From an uncultured Faecalibacterium sp. (GTDB taxonomy: Bacteria; Bacillota; Clostridia; Oscillospirales; Ruminococcaceae): a DNA stretch of 64,000 bases. The notes beneath the pieces are model-generated. The model was not told where the DNA came from. It ran no database searches and saw only the letters and a list, made by a program, of their open reading frames with translations. Below, in pieces: positions 48,129 to 55,856 of this stretch. Both the position numbers and the translations under genes were made by a program. The stretch covers positions 1 to 64,000 of the forward strand of contig CALESJ010000006.1 of the NCBI GenBank assembly GCA_937907025.1. The letters are read 5' to 3'. Position 1 is the first letter of the stretch; each line of letters starts with the position of its first letter.

Positions 48129-49805
48129 TCAGGCAGCGGGCGTCGGTGTGGCCGACGTGCTGTCCGGGTCCCCGGCAGGCTGCACGGATACGGTGGGACT
48201 GTCGTCCCGCTCCCCGGCGATATACACCGTCACGATGGCGGTACCGGTATCCAGCTTGCGGCCGGGCTCCAGATTCTGGCCGTCCAGCTCACACTTGGCC
48301 ACACAGCCTGCGGCATACTGGCCATCATTGGCCATGATCTCCATACGGTACTGGATGCCTTTGGCGTCCAGCAGCTTGATGGCGTTATCCTGGGTAAAGC
48401 CCACAATGTTGGGCATTTCCACCAGGTTGGGGCCTTTGCTGACCACAATTTGAATGATCGGTGTATCCTCGGTCTGCAGTGTACCGGCCAGCGGGTCCTG
48501 GCTGATGACATATCCTTCCTCCACTTCAGAGGAATAGTCCTCGGTCATCACGATGCGGTACTTCTGGTACAGGTCGCTGTTCTTGATCTCGGTGGCATAG
48601 TTTTTGCCCACCAGATCAGGGGCAATCAGCAGATCACTGTCGGCAGCGCTGCTGCTTTCCTCCCCTTCCTCGGTGGTTGTGGCCGGTGTGGGAGTGGGTT
48701 TTGTCTTTTCCTCATCCGACGAACCCGGTGGCGAGAGAAGACTCCACAGCAGCAGAATCGCCAGCACAAAGATAACCACCATAGACGCACCCAGAATCTT
48801 TTTGGTGGAGATCTGGTTATCCCCCCGCTCAAACATGGCATTGGCCACGCTGGGGTCGGTGAGGGCGCTCATGAGTTCGGGCACCGTCTGCATCCGCTTG
48901 GCGGGGTCCAGGCGCATGGCACAGGCCAGCACCTGGGCAAAGTAGGTAGGCACACCATTTTCCAGGCTGTGAGCACTTTCCAGGCTGTCCCGCACCTTGC
49001 GCTGGGGCGCAGCCACCGGCGTCTGCCCTGTAACCAGGCGGTAGGTCACCGCCGCCAGAGCATACACATCGGTATAGCGGCCGGAAAACTCCGACGCGCT
49101 GTACTGTTCGGGCGCCGCATATCCGGCGTACAGCTGGCTTTTCAGCTCACTGCCGCCGGTGCGCAGGGCCAGGGTGCCGTATCCGGTGAGCCGTGCAGAA
49201 CCGTCAATGGGCAGCAGGATGTTGTCCGGGCAGATGCCCCGGTGAATCAGTCCTGCCTTGTGCAGCTGAATGACCCCTTCCATCACCGGCTGCAGCAGCG
49301 TACGGGCTTCGGCCGGGGTCAGGTTGCGGGAACGCAGGGAGAGGTAATGGGTCAGGGTCATGCCCTTCTCGTTTTCCTCCACCGCGTAGACGGTATTGTT
49401 CTCTTCCAGCACGTCCAGAATCTGGGACAGGCCGGTGGCCGGGGTCAGGTTTTTCAGGTCCACATACAGATCCTGAAAATCCATCCGGCTGGTCTTGAAC
49501 AGGACCTCGCGGCCCTCCTTGGGCATCAGCGCTCCTTCCGGGCTGCGCCCGTTGCACAGGGTGACGGGGAAGTATTCTTTGATCAGCACAAAACGGCGGG
49601 ACTCATTTTCCACACCGCGGTAGGCAAGACCGTCGCCATCGGCGCTGAGGTACTCTCCCACCGTGTACCGTTCGCCCAGCTGCGTGCCCAGGGGCAGCGC
49701 ACCTTCCGGATTATGGTTTTCCAGGCTGCGCCCGCAATGGGGGCAGTCCCCGTGAAACCCGTCTTCCAGCGGTTCCAGGCAGAAAGGGCAAAGAATCTTG
49801 GTCAT
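48129..49805 (-). CDS. PASTA-domain serine/threonine kinase homologue without catalytic Asp residues
   Basis: A 558-residue membrane protein: zinc ribbon (CPFC...CPHC, 6-24), kinase-like domain (about 45-320), one transmembrane segment (about 341-361), a Thr/Pro/Glu-rich stalk, two PASTA domains (about 395-535) and a Thr/Pro/Ala tail. PrkC/Stk kinases of this design sense peptidoglycan. Here the Lys of VAIK is kept (Lys76 in VLIKEYF), but the catalytic loop HRDxxPxN reads HRGICPDN (188-195), with Gly190 for Asp, and DFG reads GYG (208-210). Both Asp needed for phosphoryl transfer and metal binding are missing, so it is most likely a pseudokinase receptor. Confidence 0.88.
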   Translation of the reverse strand: MTKILCPFCLEPLEDGFHGDCPHCGRSLENHNPEGALPLGTQLGERYTVGEYLSADGDGLAYRGVENESRRFVLIKEYFPVTLCNGRSPEGALMPKEGREVLFKTSRMDFQDLYVDLKNLTPATGLSQILDVLEENNTVYAVEENEKGMTLTHYLSLRSRNLTPAEARTLLQPVMEGVIQLHKAGLIHRGICPDNILLPIDGSARLTGYGTLALRTGGSELKSQLYAGYAAPEQYSASEFSGRYTDVYALAAVTYRLVTGQTPVAAPQRKVRDSLESAHSLENGVPTYFAQVLACAMRLDPAKRMQTVPELMSALTDPSVANAMFERGDNQISTKKILGASMVVIFVLAILLLWSLLSPPGSSDEEKTKPTPTPATTTEEGEESSSAADSDLLIAPDLVGKNYATEIKNSDLYQKYRIVMTEDYSSEVEEGYVISQDPLAGTLQTEDTPIIQIVVSKGPNLVEMPNIVGFTQDNAIKLLDAKGIQYRMEIMANDGQYAAGCVAKCELDGQNLEPGRKLDTGTAIVTVYIAGERDDSPTVSVQPAGDPDSTSATPTPAA

Positions 49806-49823
49806 AGCGTCCCCCTTGCTAGG

Positions 49824-50558
49824 TCAGGGCAGATCATCCTCGTTCTCCAGGTTATGCCAGACGTTCTGCACGTCGTCATCGTCTTCCAGAGCGTCCAGCA
49901 GCTTGCCCATGTTGGCCAGCTGGTCGGCGTCGGACAGAGCGGTGGAGGTAGCGGGCACCTGCGCCACATCGGCGGAGATGAACTCATAGCCCTTGGCCTT
50001 CAGCGCATCGCAGACAGCGGTGAAAGCTTCAGGGGTGGTGGTAACTTCGGCGGCATCCTCACCGGCATCGAAGTCATCGGCACCGGCATCCAGCGCGTCC
50101 ATCATCAGGGTGTCGGGGTCCTTGTCTTCCAGGTCCACAACGATGACGCCCTTCTGGCTGAACAGGAAGCCCACGCAGCCCATCTGGCCCAGGTTGCCGC
50201 CGAATTTATCGAAGTAATGACGCATGTTGGCCGCGGTACGGTTGCGGTTATCGGTCAGGGTATCGACCATAACGGCGATGCCGCCGGGGCCGTATCCTTC
50301 GTAGGTCATGGCTTCGTATTCGGTCTTGTCGCCGCCCTCAGCGCGCTTGATGATACGCTGGATGTTATCGTTGGGCACGTTGTTGGCCTTCGCCTTGGAG
50401 ATCAGGGCTGCCAGCTTGCCGTTGGAAGCCGGATCAGCGCCGCCTTCCTTAACGGCAACGCTGATTTCGCGGCCGATCTTGGTGAAAACCTTGGCGCGGG
50501 CGCCGTCGGTCTTTTCCTTCTTGCGTTTGATGTTGTTCCATTTGCTATGTCCGGACAT
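49824..50558 (-). CDS. YebC/PmpR-family protein
   Basis: A 244-residue protein from ATG 50558 with the family start MSGHSKWNNIKRKK and core GGDKTEYEAMTYEGYGPGG. YebC proteins were described as transcription regulators; some help ribosomes move through proline stretches. Length and acidic C-terminus match. A promoter lies at 50638-50666. The gene stands alone between the kinase-like gene and the methyltransferase gene. Confidence 0.95.
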   Translation of the reverse strand: MSGHSKWNNIKRKKEKTDGARAKVFTKIGREISVAVKEGGADPASNGKLAALISKAKANNVPNDNIQRIIKRAEGGDKTEYEAMTYEGYGPGGIAVMVDTLTDNRNRTAANMRHYFDKFGGNLGQMGCVGFLFSQKGVIVVDLEDKDPDTLMMDALDAGADDFDAGEDAAEVTTTPEAFTAVCDALKAKGYEFISADVAQVPATSTALSDADQLANMGKLLDALEDDDDVQNVWHNLENEDDLP

Positions 50559-50637
50559 GGATGATCCCCCTAATATATAGTGTGGGCCGGGCGGCGGCGG
50601 ATAAACCGTCACAGGGCCTGTTGTACATGGACAGTAA

Positions 50638-50666
50638 ATTATACCACGTTTTGGCGATTTTTTCAA
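50638..50666 (-). promoter_or_regulatory. Promoter of the yebC-like gene
   Basis: On the minus strand TTGAAA (50661-50666), 17 bases, TATAAT (50638-50643). Confidence 0.85.
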
Positions 50667-50677
50667 GTTCCGGCTGT

Positions 50678-52060
50678 TCAGCCCAGGTTTCGCAGCCCCT
50701 TGGGATAGTGATTCTTGATACGGCCGCCGCTGACCTTGCCTCCCCCCAGCGGGAAGCCGTCCACCAGCACGGCACACCAGCCGTTGGCAGCGGTCCTGGC
50801 GTCGATTTCTTCTCCCCGCAGCCAGGCAGCGGTGCGCGGGTCGGACAGGGTCAGTTCTTCCCGGTTCCGGCAGTCGGTTCCCCAGGCCATGAACAGCGCA
50901 TGGGAGGGTTCAAACCGCCTTTTCAGGACCTTGCCCGCCGGGACCCCGGCCCGCAAAGTGCGCAGCTTGTGGGGCGGCAGCGGGGTTTCCGGCGGCAGGA
51001 TGAGCCATTCTCCCGCGGTCTGTACCGGGCGGTTGGCCAGGTCCGGGAAGAGCTTCTGGGCAAAATCGGTCCACTCGGCGGGGACTTTGGCAGGCTTGCC
51101 CCTGCGCTCCCCTTTTCCCTTTTTGGGACTGGGTGCGGCGTCCTCGGCCTCTTCCGCCTTCTGCAGTTTGGCCATGAAGTGTCCCTCTCCCCCATCGGCG
51201 GGCCAGATGCGGCGGCATTTTTCAGCGCCGAAATCATACCCGGCGCGGTTGGGTTCTCCAGGACGGCCGAATCCGCAAGTGCTCAGATCGCAGAGAGTAA
51301 ACTCCGGATGGCGCTGCAGGAAATCTGCCACCTGGCCCTCGTCCTCCTGGGGAGCAAAGGTGCAGGTAGAGTAGACCAGAATGCCGCCCGGTGCCAACAG
51401 AGCTGCGGCGTTGTCCAGAATTTCCCGGCCCAGAGCGGCACAGTGTTCTACCAGGGCGGCGCTGTGCTGTCCGGCTGCGGCGGCTTCCTTGCGGAACATG
51501 CCTTCACCGGAACAGGGAGCGTCCACCAGCACCCGGTCAAAGAAGCCCGGGAAGGCCGCAGCCAGGCGGGAGGTATCCTCATTGAGGACCACGGCATTGC
51601 GCACACCCATCCGTTCCAGGTTCTGGCGCAGAATCTCCGCCCGGGCGGAATCGTATTCGTTGGCCACCAGCAGCCCCTGCCCCTGCAGGGCGGCGGCTAG
51701 CTGGCTGGTTTTGCCTCCGGGTGCGGCACACATGTCCAGCACCTTCTGGCCGGGCTGTACTTCTAGCAGTGCAGCAGGGGCTGCGGCGCTGGGTTCCTGC
51801 ACATAAAACACCCCTGCATGGTGCCAGGGATGGCGGCCGGGGCGCAGCTCCGGGTCAGTAATGGTAAAGGCTGCCGGGCAGAATGCCGAAGGCGCCAGCG
51901 GCAGGCCGGAGCCTTCGGCCACGGTTGCCGGTGGGCAGCGCAGGCCGTTCACCGTAATGCCCCGGGCGGGGGTGGGAGTCGCGTAGGTCAGCAGTTCCTC
52001 AAACCGGCTGCCCAGCAGAGCCCGCTCGCGCTGTTCAAAGAATTCAGGGAAGGCAGACAC
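50678..52060 (-). CDS. RsmF/RsmB-family rRNA (cytosine-C5)-methyltransferase
   Basis: A 460-residue enzyme of the NOL1/NOP2/sun family, probably methylating rRNA as RsmF does. The SAM site is DMCAAPGGKTSQLA, and the two catalytic cysteines are in DAPCSGEGMF and STCTFAPQE. The C-terminal 190 residues contain a basic linker (SPKKGKGERRGK) and an RNA-binding domain, as in RsmF. The start is GTG 52060 with AGGAGG 9 bases upstream. Which rRNA base is modified is not known. Confidence 0.92.
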   Translation of the reverse strand: MSAFPEFFEQRERALLGSRFEELLTYATPTPARGITVNGLRCPPATVAEGSGLPLAPSAFCPAAFTITDPELRPGRHPWHHAGVFYVQEPSAAAPAALLEVQPGQKVLDMCAAPGGKTSQLAAALQGQGLLVANEYDSARAEILRQNLERMGVRNAVVLNEDTSRLAAAFPGFFDRVLVDAPCSGEGMFRKEAAAAGQHSAALVEHCAALGREILDNAAALLAPGGILVYSTCTFAPQEDEGQVADFLQRHPEFTLCDLSTCGFGRPGEPNRAGYDFGAEKCRRIWPADGGEGHFMAKLQKAEEAEDAAPSPKKGKGERRGKPAKVPAEWTDFAQKLFPDLANRPVQTAGEWLILPPETPLPPHKLRTLRAGVPAGKVLKRRFEPSHALFMAWGTDCRNREELTLSDPRTAAWLRGEEIDARTAANGWCAVLVDGFPLGGGKVSGGRIKNHYPKGLRNLG

Positions 52061-52077
52061 CGTTTTTTACCTCCTGC

Positions 52078-52121
52078 AAAAAACAAAATGCCCGGCTGCA
52101 TAAACGGCACGCAGCCGGGCA
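52078..52121 (-). terminator. Leftward terminator upstream of the RsmF-like gene
   Basis: An 11-bp perfect stem TGCCCGGCTGC/GCAGCCGGGCA (52089-52099 with 52111-52121), followed leftward by TTTTGTTTTTT. It lies just before the ribosome site of the RsmF-like gene, so it ends read-through from mrnC or attenuates the methyltransferase transcript. Confidence 0.7.
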
Positions 52122-52187
52122 GACTTATGGCAAGGGACCGGAACGCGGCCCCGCCAAGTTGGACAAGTTTGAAAGGAGCAAATCAGT

Positions 52188-52358
52188 ATGGCACGCAACA
52201 TGAAAGACTGCACCACCAACCACAGCACCCAGACTACCCAGAGCACTCAGAATACCCAGAACGGTACCACCAAGAAGTCTACCCAGAGCAAGATGACCGG
52301 CATGCAGAACAAGACCACCAACACCCAGAACAAGATGGGCGGCCAGAACAAGAAGTAA
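52188..52358 (+). CDS. 56-residue Thr/Gln/Asn/Lys-rich peptide
   Basis: ATG 52188, with AAAGGAG 9 bases upstream, opens 56 codons ending in TAA. Composition is extreme: 14 Thr, 8 Gln, 8 Asn, 8 Lys and 5 Met, no aromatic residue and only one Ala and one Cys besides. The pattern TQ recurs with S, T or N before it. It is basic and predicted to be disordered. Small, low-complexity, Gln/Asn-rich proteins of spores (gamma-type SASP) have similar composition, but there is no sequence match and no sporulation context. Two hairpins with a T-run follow at 52381-52434. No promoter was found. Function unknown. Confidence 0.7.
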   Translation: MARNMKDCTTNHSTQTTQSTQNTQNGTTKKSTQSKMTGMQNKTTNTQNKMGGQNKK

Positions 52359-52410
52359 GTTCCGGTCAGTGCGTTCCGCGGGCGGGGGCAGGCCCCGCCC
52401 AGATACATAG

Positions 52411-52434
52411 GGGCCGCGGTGCGGCTCTTTTTTA
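52411..52434 (+). terminator. Terminator of the 56-residue peptide gene
   Basis: Stem GCCGC/GCGGC followed by TCTTTTTTATT, preceded by another GC hairpin GGCGGGG/CCCCGCC at 52381-52399. It overlaps the end of mrnC on the other strand. Confidence 0.7.
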
Positions 52435-52857
52435 TTGTGCGTCCTTCGGTTCGGCTTCGGGACCGCCCGCCTGCCACAGGACCTCAAACAGTTCGGTGAC
52501 ACGGTCGATCTGTCCCTGCAGATACAGCCAGCCCAGCAGGCATTCCAAGCCGGTGGAGGCCCGGTATTCCTGGGCAGTGGCATGTTTGGCCACACTGGCC
52601 TTGCTGGCATTCTTGCCCCGGCGCAGCACCGAAGCCTCCCGCTCAGTGAGCATCGGCTCCAGCGCGGCCAGCTCCCGGAACTGGGCCCGGGCGGACACAT
52701 ACTGGGTGGCTACGCTGTGCAGACGGCCGGGCTGCAGGCGAGTGGTGCCCACCAGGCGGCTGCGCACCAGCAGTTCCAGCACAGCATCCCCCACAAAGGC
52801 CAGCGCCAGAGGGGACATTTCTTTGATATCAATTTCCGGTACAGATTCAGGCAGCAT
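52432..52857 (-). CDS. mrnC: Mini-ribonuclease III
   Basis: A 141-residue RNase III-like protein without double-stranded RNA-binding domain, which in Bacillus trims 23S rRNA ends. SPLALAFVGDAVLELLVR carries the catalytic Asp, and ASTGLECLLGWLYL the second acidic site. It follows obgE by 8 bases with a GAGGTG ribosome site. Confidence 0.93.
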   Translation of the reverse strand: MLPESVPEIDIKEMSPLALAFVGDAVLELLVRSRLVGTTRLQPGRLHSVATQYVSARAQFRELAALEPMLTEREASVLRRGKNASKASVAKHATAQEYRASTGLECLLGWLYLQGQIDRVTELFEVLWQAGGPEAEPKDAQ

Positions 52858-52865
52858 ACCACACC

Positions 52866-54146
52866 TCAGAATACATAGTCGAATTCATATTCGCCGATCT
52901 TGATGGTGTCGTCCTCCTGCACGTCCTGACGGACCAGTTCATCCAGAATGCCGGAATCCCCCAGCTGGGTCTGGAAATACTGCAGGCTTTCGTAGTCCTC
53001 CACGTTGGTACCGGCCAGGATGCGCTCCAGCCAGGGAGCGTCCACGGTGAACTCGTGTTCGCCGGTCTTTTCCACCGTAAAGGGCCGCTTGGGCTCGGCG
53101 CTCTTGTCGGGACGGACATACTCCGGCTCAAACACCTTCACCGGGGGCAGTTCCTGCAGGCGGGCGTACACCAGCTTGGGCAAGTTGTCGATGCCCTGAC
53201 GGGTAGCGGCGGAAATGGGCAGGAAGGTCAGGCCCTGGGCTTCGATATACTGGCGGAAGTCCTCGATCTGCTCGGGGGTGGCCACATCGCACTTGTTGCC
53301 CAGAACGATCTGGGGGCGCTGGGCCAGCTCGGCGCTGAAGTTGGCCAGTTCGTGGTTGATCTGCTCAAAATCAGCCTTGGGGTCCCGGCCCTCACAGCCG
53401 GAAACATCCACCACATGCAGCAGCAGGCGGCAACGCTCCACATGGCGCAGGAAATCATGACCCAGACCCACGCCGTCGGCGGCGCCTTCGATGAGGCCGG
53501 GGATATCGGCGCAGACGAAGCTCTGCTCATCGGCCACCCGCACCACGCCCAAAACCGGAGTCAGGGTGGTGAAGTGGTAGTTGGCGATCTTGGGTTTGGC
53601 CGCGCTGATGACACTGATCAGGGTGGACTTGCCCACGTTGGGGAAGCCGATCAGGCCCACGTCGGCGATGACCTTGAGTTCCAGACGCAGGTGCAGGTCC
53701 TCACCGGGCAGACCGGGCTTGGCGAAGCGGGGAATCTGCCGGGTGGGGGTGGCGAACCGGGCATTGCCCCAGCCGCCGCGGCCGCCCTTGGCCACCACCA
53801 CCGGTTCGGAACCGGAAAGGTCGGCCACAACCAGGCCGCTTTCGGCCTCCTTGAGGACGGTGCCGCGAGGGACCCGGATGACCAGATCCTCGGCGTCCCG
53901 GCCCTTCTGGCGGGCACCGCGGCCGTTTTCGCCGTCGGGGGCATTGTATTTGCGCTTATAGCGGAAATCCATCAAAGTGGAAAGGTTGTCGTCGGCCACA
54001 AAGACGATGTCGCCGCCGCGGCCGCCGTCGCCGCCGTCCGGGCCACCGGCCGCGACGAATTTTTCACGGTGAAAGCTCACCGCGCCGTCGCCGCCTTTGC
54101 CTGCGTGCAGCCAGATGGTAGCGGTGTCGATAAAGTTGCTGGGCAT
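52866..54146 (-). CDS. obgE: GTPase ObgE/CgtA
   Basis: A 426-residue essential GTPase of ribosome assembly and stress control. The glycine-rich Obg fold (1-158, with GGPDGGDGGRGGD) is followed by the G domain with GFPNVGKST, DIPGLIEGA and NKCD, and the C-terminal OCT domain (about 345-426) typical of Gram-positive Obg. AAGGAG lies 8 bases before the ATG. In the operon rplU-rpmA-obgE-mrnC. Confidence 0.97.
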   Translation of the reverse strand: MPSNFIDTATIWLHAGKGGDGAVSFHREKFVAAGGPDGGDGGRGGDIVFVADDNLSTLMDFRYKRKYNAPDGENGRGARQKGRDAEDLVIRVPRGTVLKEAESGLVVADLSGSEPVVVAKGGRGGWGNARFATPTRQIPRFAKPGLPGEDLHLRLELKVIADVGLIGFPNVGKSTLISVISAAKPKIANYHFTTLTPVLGVVRVADEQSFVCADIPGLIEGAADGVGLGHDFLRHVERCRLLLHVVDVSGCEGRDPKADFEQINHELANFSAELAQRPQIVLGNKCDVATPEQIEDFRQYIEAQGLTFLPISAATRQGIDNLPKLVYARLQELPPVKVFEPEYVRPDKSAEPKRPFTVEKTGEHEFTVDAPWLERILAGTNVEDYESLQYFQTQLGDSGILDELVRQDVQEDDTIKIGEYEFDYVF

Positions 54147-54204
54147 GAATTGACTCCTTTATGATATGGAAAACGGCGGGCCTGACGGCCCGCCGTTTAA
54201 AAGG

Positions 54205-54456
54205 TTACTGCTTGACGGTGCAGCGCTTGCGGTCGCGGCCCATGCGCTCGAAGTGGACGCGGCCATCAACGAGAGCGAACAGGGTATCATCGCTGCCGAT
54301 GCCGACGCCCTCACCCGGATGGATGTGGGTGCCGCGCTGACGGACCAGGATGTTGCCGGCCAGAACGAACTGACCGTCGCCGCGCTTGACGCCGAGGCGC
54401 TTGGACTCGGAATCACGGCCGTTCTTGGTAGAACCTACGCCTTTTTTATGTGCCAT
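54205..54456 (-). CDS. rpmA: 50S ribosomal protein L27, short N-terminus
   Basis: An 83-residue L27 of the peptidyl-transferase region. It begins MAHKKGVGSTKNGRDS, so the mature tail starts straight after Met. Most Firmicutes make L27 with an extra N-terminal stretch removed by the protease Prp, whose gene lies between rplU and rpmA. Here only 14 bases separate the two genes and there is no prp. Start ATG 54456 has AGGAGG upstream. Confidence 0.96.
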   Translation of the reverse strand: MAHKKGVGSTKNGRDSESKRLGVKRGDGQFVLAGNILVRQRGTHIHPGEGVGIGSDDTLFALVDGRVHFERMGRDRKRCTVKQ

Positions 54457-54470
54457 TGTGTTTTACCTCC

Positions 54471-54782
54471 TTAGCCGTTGATCGCGGTGATTTCCACCTT
54501 GGTGTAGGGCTGACGATGACCCTTGCGGACCATGCTGCCCTTCTTGGGACGATAGGTCAGGATGTTGAGCTTCTTGCCCTTGCCGTTCTTGACGACCTTG
54601 GCAACAACGGAAGCGCCGTCCACGACAGGAGCGCCGACCTTGACGGAACCTTCCTCGCCCACGGCCAGAACCTGGTCGAAGGTGACTTCGGTATCGGCCT
54701 CAGCGTTCAGCTTTTCGACGTAAACGACGTCGCCGACCTTGACGCTGTACTGCTTGCCACCGGTTTTGATAACTGCGTACAT
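54471..54782 (-). CDS. rplU: 50S ribosomal protein L21
   Basis: A 103-residue L21 from ATG 54782 (AGAGGT upstream), with MYAVIKTGGKQY and the basic KKLNILTYRPKKGSMVRKGHRQPYT tail region, the latter given here only as family hallmark. It binds 23S rRNA near L20. First gene of rplU-rpmA-obgE-mrnC. Confidence 0.96.
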   Translation of the reverse strand: MYAVIKTGGKQYSVKVGDVVYVEKLNAEADTEVTFDQVLAVGEEGSVKVGAPVVDGASVVAKVVKNGKGKKLNILTYRPKKGSMVRKGHRQPYTKVEITAING

Positions 54783-54789
54783 GTTGAGT

Positions 54790-54860
54790 ACCTCTTTCAA
54801 TAAGTCTCGCTGGATGTAGGGCGGTGCCAGGGCACACTTTTAGAGCCCATACCATGCGGC
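54790..54860 (-). promoter_or_regulatory. Leader of rplU, possible L21 autoregulatory RNA
   Basis: The leader of about 80 bases has GC-rich blocks (GGTATGGGCTC...GTGCCCTGGCACC) able to fold, and an L21 leader RNA is known from other Firmicutes. No consensus check was possible. Confidence 0.35.
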
Positions 54861-54866
54861 TTATAT

Positions 54867-54895
54867 AGCTTACCATAGATAAACGGCGAAGTCAA
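54867..54895 (-). promoter_or_regulatory. Promoter of the rplU operon
   Basis: On the minus strand TTGACT (54890-54895), 17 bases, TAAGCT (54867-54872). Confidence 0.75.
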
Positions 54896-54925
54896 GCGGT
54901 TTTTTTAAAGAAAAACCGTATTTTT

Positions 54926-55786
54926 TCACTCAGCAGCTTTCAGGGCGGCCCGGGCGGCAGCTACGGTGTTCAGCATGAGCATGGCGCGGGTCATCAGGCC
55001 CACCCCGCCGGGCACCGGGGTGATGAAAGATGCCTTCTCACAGGCTGCGTCAAAGTCCACATCCCCGTGGAGTTTTCCATCCGCGCCGCGGTTGATGCCC
55101 ACGTCGATAACCACGGCCCCGGGCTTGACCATATCCCCGGTGATGAAGCCCTGACGGCCCACCGCAGCCACCAGGATATCAGCTTCCCGGCAGATTTCGG
55201 CCAGGTTCCGGGTGCGGGAATGGCAGATGGTGACGGTGGCGTTCTGTGCCAGCAGCAGCAGGGCTGCCGGCTTGCCCACGATGTTGGAGCGGCCCACCAC
55301 CACGGCGCGCTTGCCGGTGATGTCGATGCCGGTGGACTGGATCATGCGCAGGCAGCCCGCCGGGGTGCAGGGGGCAAAGCAGGGTTCCCCGGTGAGCAGG
55401 CGCCCTGCATTGACGGGGGTGAAGCCGTCCACGTCCTTTTCCGGCGGGATAGCGGCAATGACCGCCGACTCGTCGATATGGGCGGGCAGGGGCAGCTGTA
55501 CCAGAATGCCGTGCACCGCGTCATCCGCCGCCAGCGCTTCGATCTGTGCCAGCAGTTCCTCCTGGGTGGTGGCGGCATCCATCCGGATGACCCGGCTCTC
55601 GATGCCGCACTCAGCGCAGTCGTTGGCCTTACCGCGCACATAGACCTGGCTGGCAGGGTCCTCCCCTACCAGCAGCACGGCCAGACAGGGCGCGATGCCC
55701 TGCTCCCGCAGCTGTTTGACCTCGGCAGCGGCTTCTGCCTTGACGGCGGCCGCCAGTTTCTTTCCGTCGATAATGGCTGCACTCAT
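54926..55786 (-). CDS. folD: Methylenetetrahydrofolate dehydrogenase/cyclohydrolase FolD
   Basis: A 286-residue bifunctional enzyme interconverting 5,10-methylene- and 10-formyl-tetrahydrofolate with NADP. Motifs: SQVYVRGKAND with the catalytic Lys, QLPLPAH, KDVDGFTPVNAG, the dinucleotide-binding GRSNIVGKPAA, and the closing PVPGGVGLMTRAML. Last gene of the long leftward chain; a terminator hairpin separates it from lgt. Confidence 0.97.
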   Translation of the reverse strand: MSAAIIDGKKLAAAVKAEAAAEVKQLREQGIAPCLAVLLVGEDPASQVYVRGKANDCAECGIESRVIRMDAATTQEELLAQIEALAADDAVHGILVQLPLPAHIDESAVIAAIPPEKDVDGFTPVNAGRLLTGEPCFAPCTPAGCLRMIQSTGIDITGKRAVVVGRSNIVGKPAALLLLAQNATVTICHSRTRNLAEICREADILVAAVGRQGFITGDMVKPGAVVIDVGINRGADGKLHGDVDFDAACEKASFITPVPGGVGLMTRAMLMLNTVAAARAALKAAE

Positions 55787-55814
55787 GTTCAGCTCTCCCC
55801 TCTATACAAGTTTT

Positions 55815-55847
55815 GAAAAAGCCCCGGCCGTTGGCACGGCGCGGGGA
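55815..55847 (-). terminator. Hairpin between lgt and folD
   Basis: Stem CCCCG.GCCG/CGGC.CGGGG followed leftward by CTTTTTC, 10 bases after the lgt stop. It probably ends the infB-lgt chain, leaving folD on partial read-through or its own weak promoter. Confidence 0.65.
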
Positions 55848-55856
55848 CGATCCGGT

